A stretch of 64,000 nt of DNA from Saprospirales bacterium (GTDB lineage: Bacteria > Bacteroidota > Bacteroidia > Chitinophagales > Saprospiraceae): the NCBI GenBank assembly GCA_007695035.1, contig REEO01000037.1:18234-82233 (forward strand), given 5' to 3'. The notes under the pieces are model-generated. The model searched no databases. It was not told where the DNA came from and saw nothing but the letters and a program-made list of their open reading frames with translations. A program made the position numbers and the translations under genes. Each line of letters starts with the position of its first letter. Within the stretch, counting starts at the first letter, position 1. Below, piece by piece: positions 1 to 8,380 of the stretch.

Positions 1-83
1 CTTTTATCAAAACCCATTCGCTTACTGTATCCTCCGCACAAAACCAAACCTTTGACTCCCTTGAGTTGATCCGTGGCAATCAT
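1..83 (-). CDS. MobA-like NTP transferase, N-terminal fragment (cut by window edge)
   Basis: The minus strand from 83 reads 27 codons without a stop to the window edge. Residues 11-27 carry the nucleotide-binding signature of MobA-type nucleotidyltransferases: VLCGGYSKRMGFDK, matching the family pattern LxGGxSxRMGxDK. MobA joins GMP to molybdopterin to make the guanine dinucleotide cofactor; relatives (MobA-like NTP_transf_3) act on other substrates, so the exact reaction is open. The ATG overlaps the TGA stop of the upstream sugar dehydrogenase by four bases (ATGA at 80-83), so the two are probably translationally coupled and share the promoter at 1260-1290. Only the N-terminus is visible, so catalytic residues beyond the G-rich loop cannot be checked. 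Confidence 0.7.
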   Translation of the reverse strand, partial: MIATDQLKGVKGLVLCGGYSKRMGFDK

Positions 84-1207
84 GCTTCCGGTTTAATTCT
101 GAGAAACATACCGGGTGATTCAGTAAGGATATAAATGTATTCGTCAGGACCTTGTCGCACAGCTCTGAATCTGGCCAATCCCTCTAACATTTTTTCCGTG
201 TATATTACCTCTTCACCTTCGATTACTACCCTGTGAATGTGTTGACCTGCCAGTGCACCCACGAGAATATCCCCATTCCACGAGGGGTATCTTTCACTGG
301 TTACAAAATCCATCCCGCAGGGAGCAATTGATGGGGTCCAATCTAAGATTGGGTCCACCATTCCCGGCAGGGAAGTGTGCTCAGTAATGGTAGAACCGTC
401 ATAATTTATTCCGTGAGTTGCCTTAGGCCATCCGTAGTTTTCACCGGGCCTTATCACATTGATCTCATCTCCTCCCCTGGGGCCGTGTTCATGTGTCCAC
501 AATGCTCCGGTCTCAGGATGGAACGCCATACCCTGAATATTTCTGCTGCCGTAAGCCCATATTTCCGGTTTTGCATTCGATTTGTCCACAAAGGGATTAT
601 CAGATGGCACTCTGCCGTCGTCGTAAAGCCTTAATACTTTTCCATTGTGGTTATTCAACTCCTGGGCCATGTCTTGCTGACCCCGGTCTCCAATGGCAAA
701 AAACAAATATCCATCTTCATCAAATACTATTCGCGTACCGAAGTGAACCCGTCCTGAAGTATGAGGCTCTCCGTGGAATAATACCTCAACATCGGTGAAG
801 CGATTGTTGTCCAGCCTGCCCCTTGCGATGGCAGTATTTCCGTAATTTCCTTGACCCCTTGCTGCATATGCGATGTAAAGCCAGCCATTTTCTTCGTAAT
901 CAGGGTGCATCCTGACATCCAATAATCCTCCCTGGCCGTGCGCCCAAATTTCGGGAAGACCCTCAATAGGGGCGGACTTCAATTCACCATCTTCAAACAC
1001 CCGCAATTGCCCCGGTCGCTCTGCAATCAAAATTCGTCCGTCTGGTAAGAATTCAAGCCCCCAGGGATTCTGAAGTCCTTCAGCCAGTGGCTCTATCTCG
1101 ACCTCAAAACTGGTGCTGTTTTCCTCAGAATTTTTCTCATTCATTTGAGTATTTTCACAAGCCGTAAAATAGAGTACGGCGATCAGCATCAATAATTCGT
1201 ATTTCAT
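80..1207 (-). CDS. PQQ-dependent sugar dehydrogenase family lipoprotein
   Basis: A six-bladed propeller of the glucose/sorbosone dehydrogenase family (soluble aldose dehydrogenase type), which oxidises sugars in the periplasm using PQQ. Family hallmarks: the opening NPWGLEFLPDG, the catalytic-His segment GRVHFGTRIVFDEDG followed by GDRGQQ, and the blade THEHGPRGGDEINVIRPG ahead of NYGWP. The N-terminus MKYELLMLIAVLYFTAC looks like a lipoprotein signal with the lipidated Cys at residue 17, although Phe at -3 is atypical. I chose the ATG at 1207: the promoter at 1260-1290 would leave a leader of about 46 nt, while an in-frame ATG at 1243 would leave about 10. It overlaps the MobA-like gene downstream. 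The physiological sugar cannot be read from sequence. Confidence 0.88.
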   Translation of the reverse strand: MKYELLMLIAVLYFTACENTQMNEKNSEENSTSFEVEIEPLAEGLQNPWGLEFLPDGRILIAERPGQLRVFEDGELKSAPIEGLPEIWAHGQGGLLDVRMHPDYEENGWLYIAYAARGQGNYGNTAIARGRLDNNRFTDVEVLFHGEPHTSGRVHFGTRIVFDEDGYLFFAIGDRGQQDMAQELNNHNGKVLRLYDDGRVPSDNPFVDKSNAKPEIWAYGSRNIQGMAFHPETGALWTHEHGPRGGDEINVIRPGENYGWPKATHGINYDGSTITEHTSLPGMVDPILDWTPSIAPCGMDFVTSERYPSWNGDILVGALAGQHIHRVVIEGEEVIYTEKMLEGLARFRAVRQGPDEYIYILTESPGMFLRIKPEA

Positions 1208-1259
1208 TGCTTCGATGTTTTTATTAAGTATTGTTTTATGCACGTGACCTGAATTGTCC

Positions 1260-1290
1260 CAAATCTAAGCGCTAATATATGCATATCAAA
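1260..1290 (-). promoter_or_regulatory. Bacteroidota-type promoter with palindrome in the spacer
   Basis: Read on the minus strand: TTTG (1290-1287), a 19-nt spacer, then TAGATTTG (1267-1260), an exact fit to TTTG-N19-21-TAnnTTTG. The spacer contains the perfect palindrome ATATGCATAT (1277-1286), which could be a repressor site. It drives the sugar dehydrogenase and the MobA-like gene. Confidence 0.75.
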
Positions 1291-1373
1291 ATAATTTTCA
1301 GACTTAATTGTTTGATGTGGACATTTTATAAGGTCTAAAGATAAAACTTGTTGTTGGACATTTAATTCATAAA

Positions 1374-1390
1374 AGTTATTTTGAATAACT
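1374..1390. repeat. 17-bp inverted repeat upstream of the GNAT gene
   Basis: AGTTATT, TTG, AATAACT: perfect 7-bp arms around a 3-bp centre. It ends 20 bp before the TTACTTTG element, where the -33 box would lie, so it may be an operator. No protein is known to bind it. Confidence 0.45.
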
Positions 1391-1570
1391 CATTTGTTGG
1401 CATATTTTGATTACTTTGCGATTTCCTAAAGGCAGGCTCAAATTCATTCACTGATAGGTGAAGAGGGATTAGGGTGGTTTAAGTGATTATTAGTTTAAAC
1501 TGACATTGTAGAATTGCTTTATGTAGCGGCTGTTGAAAGTCATTCCGAAAGCTAAGGTCAATCAGAAATT

Positions 1571-2770
1571 ATGGTGTTAAAGGAAGTAGTTGAAAAAGTG
1601 GATATGGAAGATTTCTTGGAATTCCCCAGGACCCTTTATTCCCATGATCCGAATTGGGTGCCCCCTATGGACGACGAGATTAAGGGTGTTTTCGATCCCT
1701 CTACGAACAGGCTGCTCAATGAAGGGGGACAATCTGTAAAGTGGCTGGCCATTGACGAGTCTAAAAGGGTAGTGGGCAGAATTGCCGCTTTTTTTGACGG
1801 GAAAGATGCCGGTGGAAATTCAGTGCTTTCCGGTGGAATTGGCTTTTTCGAGTGTATTGACGATCGGAAGGTGGCTCACGAACTGTTCGATATTGCTGTA
1901 GATTGGTTGAAATCCAAAGGTGTTCAGGCAGTGGATGCTCCGGTAAATTTTGGAGAGAACAATGCCTACTGGGGGCTCCTTGTGGAGGGGTTTACCCTGC
2001 CGGCCTACGGGATGAATTACCACATGCCCTATTATCGCGAGCTTTTCGAGTCTTATGGCTTCAAACTCTATTTCAAACAATTCAGCTACAGGCTCGACAT
2101 GACTAAAGAGTTTCCGGAGCGCTTTTGGAAAATAGCCAAGTGGGTTTGCTCAAAACCCCATTACACCTTCAAACACTTTGAATGGAGTCAAGCAGACAAA
2201 TTTATCAATGATATGGTAGAGGTTTATAACCAGGCCTGGGCAGATTTTAAAGAGGACTTCACTCCATTGAGTCCCAAAGATGTCCGAAATAACATGGAGA
2301 AAGCCAAAGCCGTAATCGATAAGGAAATGGTTTGGTTCGCATATTTTAAGGATGAACCCATTGCTTTTTACATCATGTTCCCGGATGCCAACCAAATCCT
2401 CAGGCATCTGAACGGCAAAATGAATCTTTGGAATAAGCTGAAGTTTCTCTACTATAAAAAAACCGGCGCTATAACACGAGCCAGAGCCCAGGCGGCCGGC
2501 GTAGTCCCACGATTCCAAAATTCGGGCGTTGAGTCGGGAATTTTCTGGCAATTAAAACATGTGATGGACCGCAAACCCCGATACAAAGAAGTGGAACTCT
2601 CCTGGGTGGGAGATTTCAATCCGAGAATGCTCTCAATCTATGAAGCCGTGGGTGCCGAACATTACAAGACACACCACACCTACAGGTATATGATAGACCA
2701 ATCCATTCCCTTCGAGAGATACATGCCGGAAAAATTGGACAGTTCGATTGCCAGGAAGGTTATCAAATAA
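1571..2770 (+). CDS. Large GNAT-like N-acetyltransferase family protein
   Basis: A 399-residue cytosolic protein with no signal or membrane segment. It resembles the long Bacteroidota proteins annotated as GNAT-family N-acetyltransferases. Recognisable parts are the N-terminal LYSHDPNWVPP stretch, a first half with GRIAAFF and GGIGFFEC, the conserved APVNFGENNAYWGLL block near residues 119-133, and a C-terminal half with VELSWVGDFNPRMLSIYEAVGAE, which looks like a GNAT motif B/terminal region. The length suggests two tandem GNAT folds. The substrate is unknown. It stands alone between divergent and downstream genes, and the ATG at 1571 is the first in frame. Confidence 0.65.
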   Translation: MVLKEVVEKVDMEDFLEFPRTLYSHDPNWVPPMDDEIKGVFDPSTNRLLNEGGQSVKWLAIDESKRVVGRIAAFFDGKDAGGNSVLSGGIGFFECIDDRKVAHELFDIAVDWLKSKGVQAVDAPVNFGENNAYWGLLVEGFTLPAYGMNYHMPYYRELFESYGFKLYFKQFSYRLDMTKEFPERFWKIAKWVCSKPHYTFKHFEWSQADKFINDMVEVYNQAWADFKEDFTPLSPKDVRNNMEKAKAVIDKEMVWFAYFKDEPIAFYIMFPDANQILRHLNGKMNLWNKLKFLYYKKTGAITRARAQAAGVVPRFQNSGVESGIFWQLKHVMDRKPRYKEVELSWVGDFNPRMLSIYEAVGAEHYKTHHTYRYMIDQSIPFERYMPEKLDSSIARKVIK

Positions 2771-2898
2771 TCTGCGGATTCCCAGACTCAATCCATTCAT
2801 GCTGAACTATCTCATCTCGTATTGTAAGTGGCCAACTGATCCGGCACTTTTAAACACGGAGGCCATTCGGATGTTAAAATCTTTGTCAAATCATTCTT

Positions 2899-3417
2899 AT
2901 GGCCAAGAATCTGGAATTATTTAAACGAATCGATACAGTAGTACTCGATGTAGATGGAGTGCTTACCAACAGCCAAATGCTAATTACCGAAAGTGGAGAG
3001 CTGCTGAGGTCTATGTCAGTCCGGGATGGATATGCCTTAAAGAGAGGACTTATGCACGGACTAAAAATGTGTGTCATTACCGGAGGAAGTTCTAAAGGAG
3101 TTGAATGGAGAATAAAAAGCCTGGGTATCGAAGACTACTTTCCCGCAGTGAAAAAAAAGATACTGGTCTTTGATGAGTGGGTGAACCAACACAATGTCAA
3201 TTTGGACAATACTTTGTATATGGGTGACGACCTACCCGATATGGACGTTATGAACAAGGTGGGCTGCCCGGTCTGCCCTGCAGATGCCGCCCCGGAAATT
3301 ATCGAAATAGCTAAATATGTGTCTCCTGTGAAAGGGGGAATGGGCTGCGTCAGAGATGTACTGGAAAAAGTACTCAAACTTCAGGGTGGTTGGAAAACCA
3401 TCCAAAAACCGGGCTAA
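2899..3417 (+). CDS. kdsC: 3-deoxy-D-manno-octulosonate 8-phosphate phosphatase, KdsC/YrbI family
   Basis: A HAD-superfamily phosphatase that removes phosphate from Kdo-8-phosphate during synthesis of the lipid A-core sugar Kdo. At 172 residues it has the C0 (capless) size of KdsC. HAD motif I is LDVDGVLTN (Asp17 nucleophile, Asp19), motif II is VITGGSS (residues 59-65), and motif IV is GDDLPDMD (109-116). The PVKGGMGCVRD segment near the C-terminus is typical of the YrbI family. It lies 146 bp before maf in the same direction, a pairing seen in other Bacteroidota. The relative YrbI may prefer other sugar phosphates, so substrate assignment is by family. Confidence 0.9.
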   Translation: MAKNLELFKRIDTVVLDVDGVLTNSQMLITESGELLRSMSVRDGYALKRGLMHGLKMCVITGGSSKGVEWRIKSLGIEDYFPAVKKKILVFDEWVNQHNVNLDNTLYMGDDLPDMDVMNKVGCPVCPADAAPEIIEIAKYVSPVKGGMGCVRDVLEKVLKLQGGWKTIQKPG

Positions 3418-3562
3418 TCCCGGAATTAGTTTCAATTCGAATCTAAGCTGGGAATCTCAAAACTGTGAAGTTTTCCAATGGAGACTCTAAAATTCTGTGA
3501 TTCATCGGTTTTGCCTTGTTGTTGTAAACTATCATTTTTTCATCAAGAAAAATTTGCCACTT

Positions 3563-4132
3563 ATGAATTTGCCTAAAGTTTTACTTGCTAGCGAGTCCCC
3601 GAGACGGAAATTTCTATTGGAGGAGGCGGGTGTTGAGTTTAGGCAAATGAGTCCTAAAGTAGTAGAAACCCTGCCGGAGGATATGGAAGTTGATAAAATT
3701 CCCGAACACCTGGCACAACTTAAAGCACAATCACTTTTGGATGAGCGGCGGGACGGAGAGGTTATCCTGGCGGCTGACAGCATAGTGGTGATTTCGGGTG
3801 AATTGCTAGGCAAACCCAAAGATAAGGAGGATGCAAAGGAGACGCTCAAAAGGCTTTCAGGCCGATCCCATCAGGTGATTACCGGTCTTTGTATGATTAC
3901 TCAGAAGGGGAGCTGGCACCAGTCGGAGGTGTCTGAGGTAATCATGGCAGATCTCAGTGATGAAGAAGTAGATTACTATGTTGAAAGATGTGTTCCATTG
4001 GATAAAGCCGGTTCCTATGGTATTCAAGAGTGGTTGGGACTTTGCCGTGTGTCCCGAATTGAGGGTACTTATTCCAACATAATGGGACTTCCCATGTACA
4101 CCGTTTACGAAATGCTGAAAAAAGTAGAGTAA
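3563..4132 (+). CDS. maf: Maf family nucleoside triphosphate pyrophosphatase
   Basis: Hydrolyses non-canonical or excess nucleoside triphosphates to the monophosphate and pyrophosphate (house-cleaning dTTP/UTP or modified-nucleotide pyrophosphatase). The start at 3563 gives MNLPKVLLASESPRR, where SESPRR is the family phosphate-binding motif; upstream in-frame codons give a non-conserved 22-residue extension. Other landmarks are AADSIVV (catalytic Asp), GKPKD, and KAGSYGIQEW near residue 150. Length 189 is normal. It follows kdsC and converges with the acetyltransferase at 4154, only 21 bp apart. Which of the Maf subtypes it is cannot be settled by eye. Confidence 0.9.
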   Translation: MNLPKVLLASESPRRKFLLEEAGVEFRQMSPKVVETLPEDMEVDKIPEHLAQLKAQSLLDERRDGEVILAADSIVVISGELLGKPKDKEDAKETLKRLSGRSHQVITGLCMITQKGSWHQSEVSEVIMADLSDEEVDYYVERCVPLDKAGSYGIQEWLGLCRVSRIEGTYSNIMGLPMYTVYEMLKKVE

Positions 4133-4153
4133 CTCTTGTGCGGAGGTCCCGTT

Positions 4154-4630
4154 CTATTTCAAAAAATATTTCCCGTCCCACCAATTGGTTTCCAGATGGG
4201 CTCCGATTTTTTTGTAGAAATTAATAGCCGGGGTGTTCCAGTCGAGGACCTCCCACTTTATCAATTCGTAATTATTTCTTCTGGCGTAATCGGTTAGAAA
4301 CCAAAACATTTGTTCACCAATGCCGCTACGGCGTGCTTGCTCCCGCACTACAAAATCCTCTAACCAAAGCATTTTTCCTTTCCATGTGGAAAAAGCATCA
4401 AAAAATATCATGATGCCAACCGGCTCTTCTTTCCGCTCTGCTATAATAAAGCTGAATAATCCCTCTTTGTAAACGGTGCGATAGTAGTCAGGGGTAGTAG
4501 TTACTTCATCGAGGGCCTTTTCATACTCAGCCAGTTCTCTGACCAGTTCAAAAGCAGATTCAATATCGCCACCCGTACCCATTCGAATTTGGAGATTTTC
4601 GTCAGATGATTGAGGCTTGTTTTCAGTCAT
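4154..4630 (-). CDS. GNAT acetyltransferase, diamine N-acetyltransferase (SSAT)-like
   Basis: A 158-residue single-domain GNAT enzyme. The acetyl-CoA loop is VREQARRSGIG (motif A, R/QxxGxG type), preceded by MLWLEDFVV, and motif B is WNTPAINFYKKIGA. The arrangement GKMLWLEDFVV, then a basic GxG loop, then WNxPxINFYKKxGA closely follows spermidine/spermine N1-acetyltransferases, so a polyamine or related amine is a reasonable guess. It is transcribed divergently from rpsL across 191 bp. No signal peptide was seen; it is probably cytosolic. No neighbour points to a pathway. Confidence 0.82.
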   Translation of the reverse strand: MTENKPQSSDENLQIRMGTGGDIESAFELVRELAEYEKALDEVTTTPDYYRTVYKEGLFSFIIAERKEEPVGIMIFFDAFSTWKGKMLWLEDFVVREQARRSGIGEQMFWFLTDYARRNNYELIKWEVLDWNTPAINFYKKIGAHLETNWWDGKYFLK

Positions 4631-4719
4631 GATTTTTTAAAACTTATTATAAAAAAATAAATATGAGGAAATTCCAAAAAATATTTAATCCTATGGGGTT
4701 CCGTTTCCGAAAATAGCTG

Positions 4720-4727
4720 TATATTTG
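4720..4727 (+). promoter_or_regulatory. -7 element of the rpsL (str) promoter
   Basis: TATATTTG fits TAnnTTTG exactly and is followed by GCGG, the usual context of strong promoters here. No good TTTG -33 box is seen at the proper distance. It lies 94 bp before rpsL, giving a leader long enough for autoregulatory structure. Confidence 0.6.
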
Positions 4728-4821
4728 CGGTCTCATTTTCGGGACGGGTCGATTTTGCACTCAAAACGTTCAAATTCAATCTGATCTGAAATATTTTGTG
4801 AATATACATTTTTAGTAAAAT

Positions 4822-5193
4822 ATGCCAACAATAAATCAATTGGTGAAAAAGGGTCGCAAAAAAATTGCGGCGAAGAAAAAATCCAGAGCTTTGGAAGGTT
4901 GTCCCCAACGCCGAGGAGTTTGTACCCGTGTTTATACAACCACTCCCAAAAAGCCGAATTCGGCTCTGAGGAAGGTTGCAAAGGTACGACTTACGAATGG
5001 TATTGAGGTGATCGCCTACATTCCGGGAGAGGGCCATAACCTTCAGGAGCACTCTATAGTGTTGCTTCAGGGGGGAAGGGTGAAAGACCTGCCCGGTGTC
5101 CGATATCGCATAGTGCGCGGTGCACTGGATACAGCCGGTGTACAGGACAGGAAGCAAAGCCGCTCGAGATACGGCGCAAAGCGCCCCAAGTAA
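4822..5193 (+). CDS. rpsL: 30S ribosomal protein S12
   Basis: The decoding-centre protein of the small subunit and first gene of the 18.7-kb ribosomal run. At 123 residues it is normal. The conserved [15 protein letters not shown] loop (residues 40-54) has the wild-type lysine at the position where streptomycin resistance mutations occur, and the [10 protein letters not shown] loop retains Lys and the Asp that is methylthiolated in many bacteria. There is therefore no sign of classical streptomycin resistance. The start is the only ATG giving the standard MPTINQLV N-terminus. rpsG follows after 49 bp. Confidence 0.98.
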   Translation: MPTINQLVKKGRKKIAAKKKSRALEGCPQRRGVCTRVYTTTPKKPNSALRKVAKVRLTNGIEVIAYIPGEGHNLQEHSIVLLQGGRVKDLPGVRYRIVRGALDTAGVQDRKQSRSRYGAKRPK

Positions 5194-5242
5194 CACCTTA
5201 AACATTAATACGCATAAGTTTTTAATAGAGTAGTTTAGAAAA

Positions 5243-5710
5243 ATGAGAAAGAGAAAGCCAAAGTTAAAAGCCATACAGCCTGATCCGCGTTACAATGACG
5301 TGATGGTTAGTAGGTTTGTGAATAACCTCATGCTCCAGGGCAAGAAGAGTGTATCCTACCAGATATTTTACGATGCTCTTGATATCGTGAAGGAGAGAAC
5401 AGGTGAGGATGAACTCGAGATTTGGAAAAAGGGCCTCAATAACGTAATCCCCCAGGTGGAGGTGCGTTCAAAGCGAATCGGAGGTGCCACCTTCCAAATA
5501 CCAACCGATATTCCCGCCAACCGAAAGGTTTCTATTGGAATGAAGTGGATGATCAAATTTGCCAGACAAAGAGGCGGTAAAGGAATGGCCGATAAACTGG
5601 CGGCTGAAATTTTAGCAGCAAGTAAAGGTGAAGGTGCTGCGGTTAAGAGAAAAGAGGACACCCACAAGATGGCTGAGTCTAACAGAGCTTTCGCACACTT
5701 TAGAGTTTAA
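5243..5710 (+). CDS. rpsG: 30S ribosomal protein S7
   Basis: Assembly-initiating protein of the 30S head that contacts E-site tRNA and mRNA. The 155 residues match the short bacterial form. The N-terminal [19 protein letters not shown], the segment [16 protein letters not shown] and the C-terminal [21 protein letters not shown] are diagnostic. It sits 49 bp after rpsL and 42 bp before fusA, so it is co-transcribed in the str operon. In enterobacteria S7 represses this operon by binding the S12-S7 junction; the 49-bp junction here is shorter and I see no obvious counterpart. Confidence 0.98.
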   Translation: MRKRKPKLKAIQPDPRYNDVMVSRFVNNLMLQGKKSVSYQIFYDALDIVKERTGEDELEIWKKGLNNVIPQVEVRSKRIGGATFQIPTDIPANRKVSIGMKWMIKFARQRGGKGMADKLAAEILAASKGEGAAVKRKEDTHKMAESNRAFAHFRV

Positions 5711-5752
5711 TTCGCACATATTATTTAATAGATTAAAATTGTATCTTTTACA

Positions 5753-7885
5753 ATGTCAAAAGACTTAACCAAAACCCGAAATATAGGTATCGCTGCACAC
5801 ATTGATGCAGGTAAAACCACTACCACTGAAAGAATTTTGTTCTACACCGGACTGAGCCACAAAATCGGTGAGGTACACGATGGTGCTGCCACCATGGACT
5901 GGATGGAACAAGAACAGGAAAGGGGTATTACCATTACCTCAGCTGCTACGAAAACCAGCTGGAAGTGGAAGGATGAAGACTATGTTGTAAATATTATTGA
6001 TACGCCAGGACACGTGGATTTTACCGTGGAAGTTGAGCGCTCACTTAGGGTGCTGGATGGTGTTGTGGCCCTGTTTTGTGCCGTTAGTGGTGTGGAACCC
6101 CAATCCGAGACGGTTTGGAGACAGGCAGATAGATATAAAGTGCCCAGACTGGGCTTTGTAAATAAAATGGACCGCTCAGGTGCTGATTTCTTCGAAGTTG
6201 TAAAGCAAGTCAAGGAAATGCTCGGTGCCAACCCGGTTCCAATGCAGGTGCCTATCGGTGCTGAGGATTCGTTTAAAGGTGTGGTTGATTTGATCACCAA
6301 TAAGGCTATTATCTGGAATGAAGAGGATATGGGGATGACTTATGAAACGGTTGATATCCCTGCCGATCTTCAGGACACTGTGGATGAGTATCGCGAAAAG
6401 CTATTGGAAAGTGTGGCTGAATATGATGAAAGCCTCATGGAAAAGTTTTTTGACGATCCCAACTCTATCACTCCCGACGAAATCCGCTCTGCCATCCGTG
6501 CCGCTGTAATTGATATGAGTATTACTCCTATCTTCTGCGGTTCTGCCTTTAAAAACAAAGGGGTACAGGCGGTGCTGGACGCGGTTTGTGCTTTCTTGCC
6601 CTCTCCCCTGGATGTGGAGGCTATCGATGGTATCGACCCGAGAACGGAAGAGCCTATCAAGAGAGAGCCTAGAATAGATGAACCGTTTTGTGCACTGGCA
6701 TTTAAAATCGCCACCGACCCTTACGTGGGAAGACTCTCTTTCTTCCGCACTTATTCCGGTGTGCTTGATGCAGGTTCTTATGTATTAAATACCAGAAGTG
6801 GTAAAAAAGAGCGACTCTCCAGACTTTACCAAATGCACTCCAACAAACAGAATGCAATTGATAAAGTGGAAGCGGGTGATATCGCTGCAGGTGTGGGTTT
6901 CAAAGATCTCAAAACCGGTGATACCATTTGTGATCTGGATCACCCAATTGTACTTGAAAATATTTCATTCCCCGATCCTGTAATTGGATTAGCAGTAGAG
7001 CCTAAAACCCAGAAAGACCTGGAAAAACTCGGAATGGGTTTGGCCAAACTGGCTGAGGAAGATCCCACTTTCCGCGTCAGATACGATGAGGAAACCAACC
7101 AGACTGTTATTAGTGGTATGGGTGAGCTCCATCTTGAAATCATCGTCGATCGATTGAGGAGAGAGTTTAAAGTGGAGATCAATCAAGGTGCTCCACAGGT
7201 GAACTACAAAGAGGCTCTTACCAAAAAAGTCTCTCACAGAGAGAAGCTGAAGAAGCAAACTGGTGGTTCCGGTCTCTTTGCCGATATGGAATTCGAACTC
7301 GGTCCTGCCGATGAAGAATTTTTGGAGAGTGACGAATTCAAAACCGGTAAGGTTAAAATGCAGTTTGTCAATGACATCGTCGGAGGTTCTATTCCCCGGG
7401 AATTGATCCCTGCTGTCCAAAAGGGATTCCAGGAAATGATGAACAATGGTATCCTCGCAGGATATGCCATCGACAGCATGAAAGTCAGGGTTTATGACGG
7501 ATCTACCCACACGGTGGATTCCAAGCCCATCGCCTTTGAACTCTGTGCCAAAGAGGGCTTCAAAGTGGCAGCAAAGCAAGCCAATCCGGTCTTGTTAGAA
7601 CCCATAATGAAGCTTGAAGTAACAACTCCTGAAGAGTACACTGGTAACGTAATCGGTGACCTCAACAAGAGAAGAGGATTGATCAAAGGACAGGAAATGA
7701 AGACCAATGCTGTGGTGGTTAAAGCTCAGGTACCTCTGGCCGAGATGTTCGGCTATGTGACGCAGCTTAGAACCATTACCTCAGGTCGTGCAGCCTCCTC
7801 AATGGAGTTTTCGCACTACGCACCTGCTCCTTCAGGAATTGCAGATGAAGTAATTGAAAAAGCCAAAGGCGAGGTGAAAGTCTAA
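5753..7885 (+). CDS. fusA: Translation elongation factor G
   Basis: A ribosomal translocase of 710 residues with the five-domain layout. The GTPase domain is intact: P-loop [14 protein letters not shown] (residues 15-28), switch with [18 protein letters not shown] and [10 protein letters not shown]. Domain III/IV landmarks include [18 protein letters not shown] and [26 protein letters not shown] at the end of domain V. It is third in the str cluster. No tuf gene follows; instead rpsJ starts 58 bp on, the common Bacteroidota fusion of the str and S10 clusters. Confidence 0.98.
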   Translation: MSKDLTKTRNIGIAAHIDAGKTTTTERILFYTGLSHKIGEVHDGAATMDWMEQEQERGITITSAATKTSWKWKDEDYVVNIIDTPGHVDFTVEVERSLRVLDGVVALFCAVSGVEPQSETVWRQADRYKVPRLGFVNKMDRSGADFFEVVKQVKEMLGANPVPMQVPIGAEDSFKGVVDLITNKAIIWNEEDMGMTYETVDIPADLQDTVDEYREKLLESVAEYDESLMEKFFDDPNSITPDEIRSAIRAAVIDMSITPIFCGSAFKNKGVQAVLDAVCAFLPSPLDVEAIDGIDPRTEEPIKREPRIDEPFCALAFKIATDPYVGRLSFFRTYSGVLDAGSYVLNTRSGKKERLSRLYQMHSNKQNAIDKVEAGDIAAGVGFKDLKTGDTICDLDHPIVLENISFPDPVIGLAVEPKTQKDLEKLGMGLAKLAEEDPTFRVRYDEETNQTVISGMGELHLEIIVDRLRREFKVEINQGAPQVNYKEALTKKVSHREKLKKQTGGSGLFADMEFELGPADEEFLESDEFKTGKVKMQFVNDIVGGSIPRELIPAVQKGFQEMMNNGILAGYAIDSMKVRVYDGSTHTVDSKPIAFELCAKEGFKVAAKQANPVLLEPIMKLEVTTPEEYTGNVIGDLNKRRGLIKGQEMKTNAVVVKAQVPLAEMFGYVTQLRTITSGRAASSMEFSHYAPAPSGIADEVIEKAKGEVKV

Positions 7886-7943
7886 TGGACGGACACCACT
7901 TCAGTGACATAAATTATTTTATTAAGTATTCTCAAACGAGGCC

Positions 7944-8252
7944 ATGAATCAAAAAATCAGAATCAAGCTCCGCTCTTACGACCACAATTTGGTTGATAAA
8001 TCGACGGAGAAGATTATAAAGACAGTACGCAACAGCGGCGCCGTTGTTGCGGGTCCGATTCCGCTGCCAACCGAGAAAGAAATCTTCACCGTGTTGCGTT
8101 CGCCACACGTCAACAAGAAATCTCGAGAGCAGTTTCAGATCCGCACCCACAAGCGCCTTATCGAGATTTACACTCCAACCCCCAAAACGGTTGATGCTCT
8201 ATCTAAATTGGAGTTGCCTAGTGGAGTGGATATTCAGGTTAAGTTGACGTAA
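7944..8252 (+). CDS. rpsJ: 30S ribosomal protein S10 (NusE)
   Basis: A 30S head protein that also serves as NusE in antitermination complexes. It has 102 residues, normal size. Diagnostic segments: [16 protein letters not shown] at the N-terminus, [28 protein letters not shown] in the middle and VDIQVKLT at the end. It opens the S10 block directly behind fusA with 58 bp between. It is followed by an unusually long, structured 119-bp space before rplC. Confidence 0.98.
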   Translation: MNQKIRIKLRSYDHNLVDKSTEKIIKTVRNSGAVVAGPIPLPTEKEIFTVLRSPHVNKKSREQFQIRTHKRLIEIYTPTPKTVDALSKLELPSGVDIQVKLT

Positions 8253-8258
8253 TATTTA

Positions 8259-8295
8259 CCGTCGGTTTTTTACGGGGCTGCAAAGTGCTGACCCC
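8259..8295 (+). promoter_or_regulatory. Two overlapping, mutually exclusive hairpins between rpsJ and rplC
   Basis: Hairpin A: CCGT (8259-8262) pairs with ACGG (8272-8275). Hairpin B: GGGG (8274-8277) pairs with CCCC (8292-8295), with an inner GCA/TGC helix (8280-8282 with 8286-8288) and a 3-nt loop. They share bases 8274-8275, so only one can form. No U-run follows either. An attenuation or ribosomal-protein binding role is inference. Confidence 0.4.
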
Positions 8296-8380
8296 TTGAT
8301 GATTGTGTGATTTGGAATGCGGGAACTTTTTCCCCTTCTACACACGTAGATCATATTATTAACTTTTAAAATTGCCAAAA

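Larger units (their letters stand above)
1208..1570. other. Divergent intergenic region, 363 bp
   Basis: The space between the minus-strand dehydrogenase and the plus-strand GNAT gene. It holds the promoter at 1260-1290, a pair of 9-bp direct repeats TGGACATTT (1318-1326 and 1355-1363), the inverted repeat at 1374-1390, and a plus-strand -7-like element TTACTTTG (1411-1418, one mismatch to TAnnTTTG). No coding sequence was seen. Confidence 0.6.

Noticed and set aside
4821..5193. Streptomycin-resistant rpsL
   Set aside because: The lysines at both usual resistance positions are wild-type.
4627..5274. 215-codon minus-strand frame over rpsL
   Set aside because: Antisense to rpsL, whose identity is certain.
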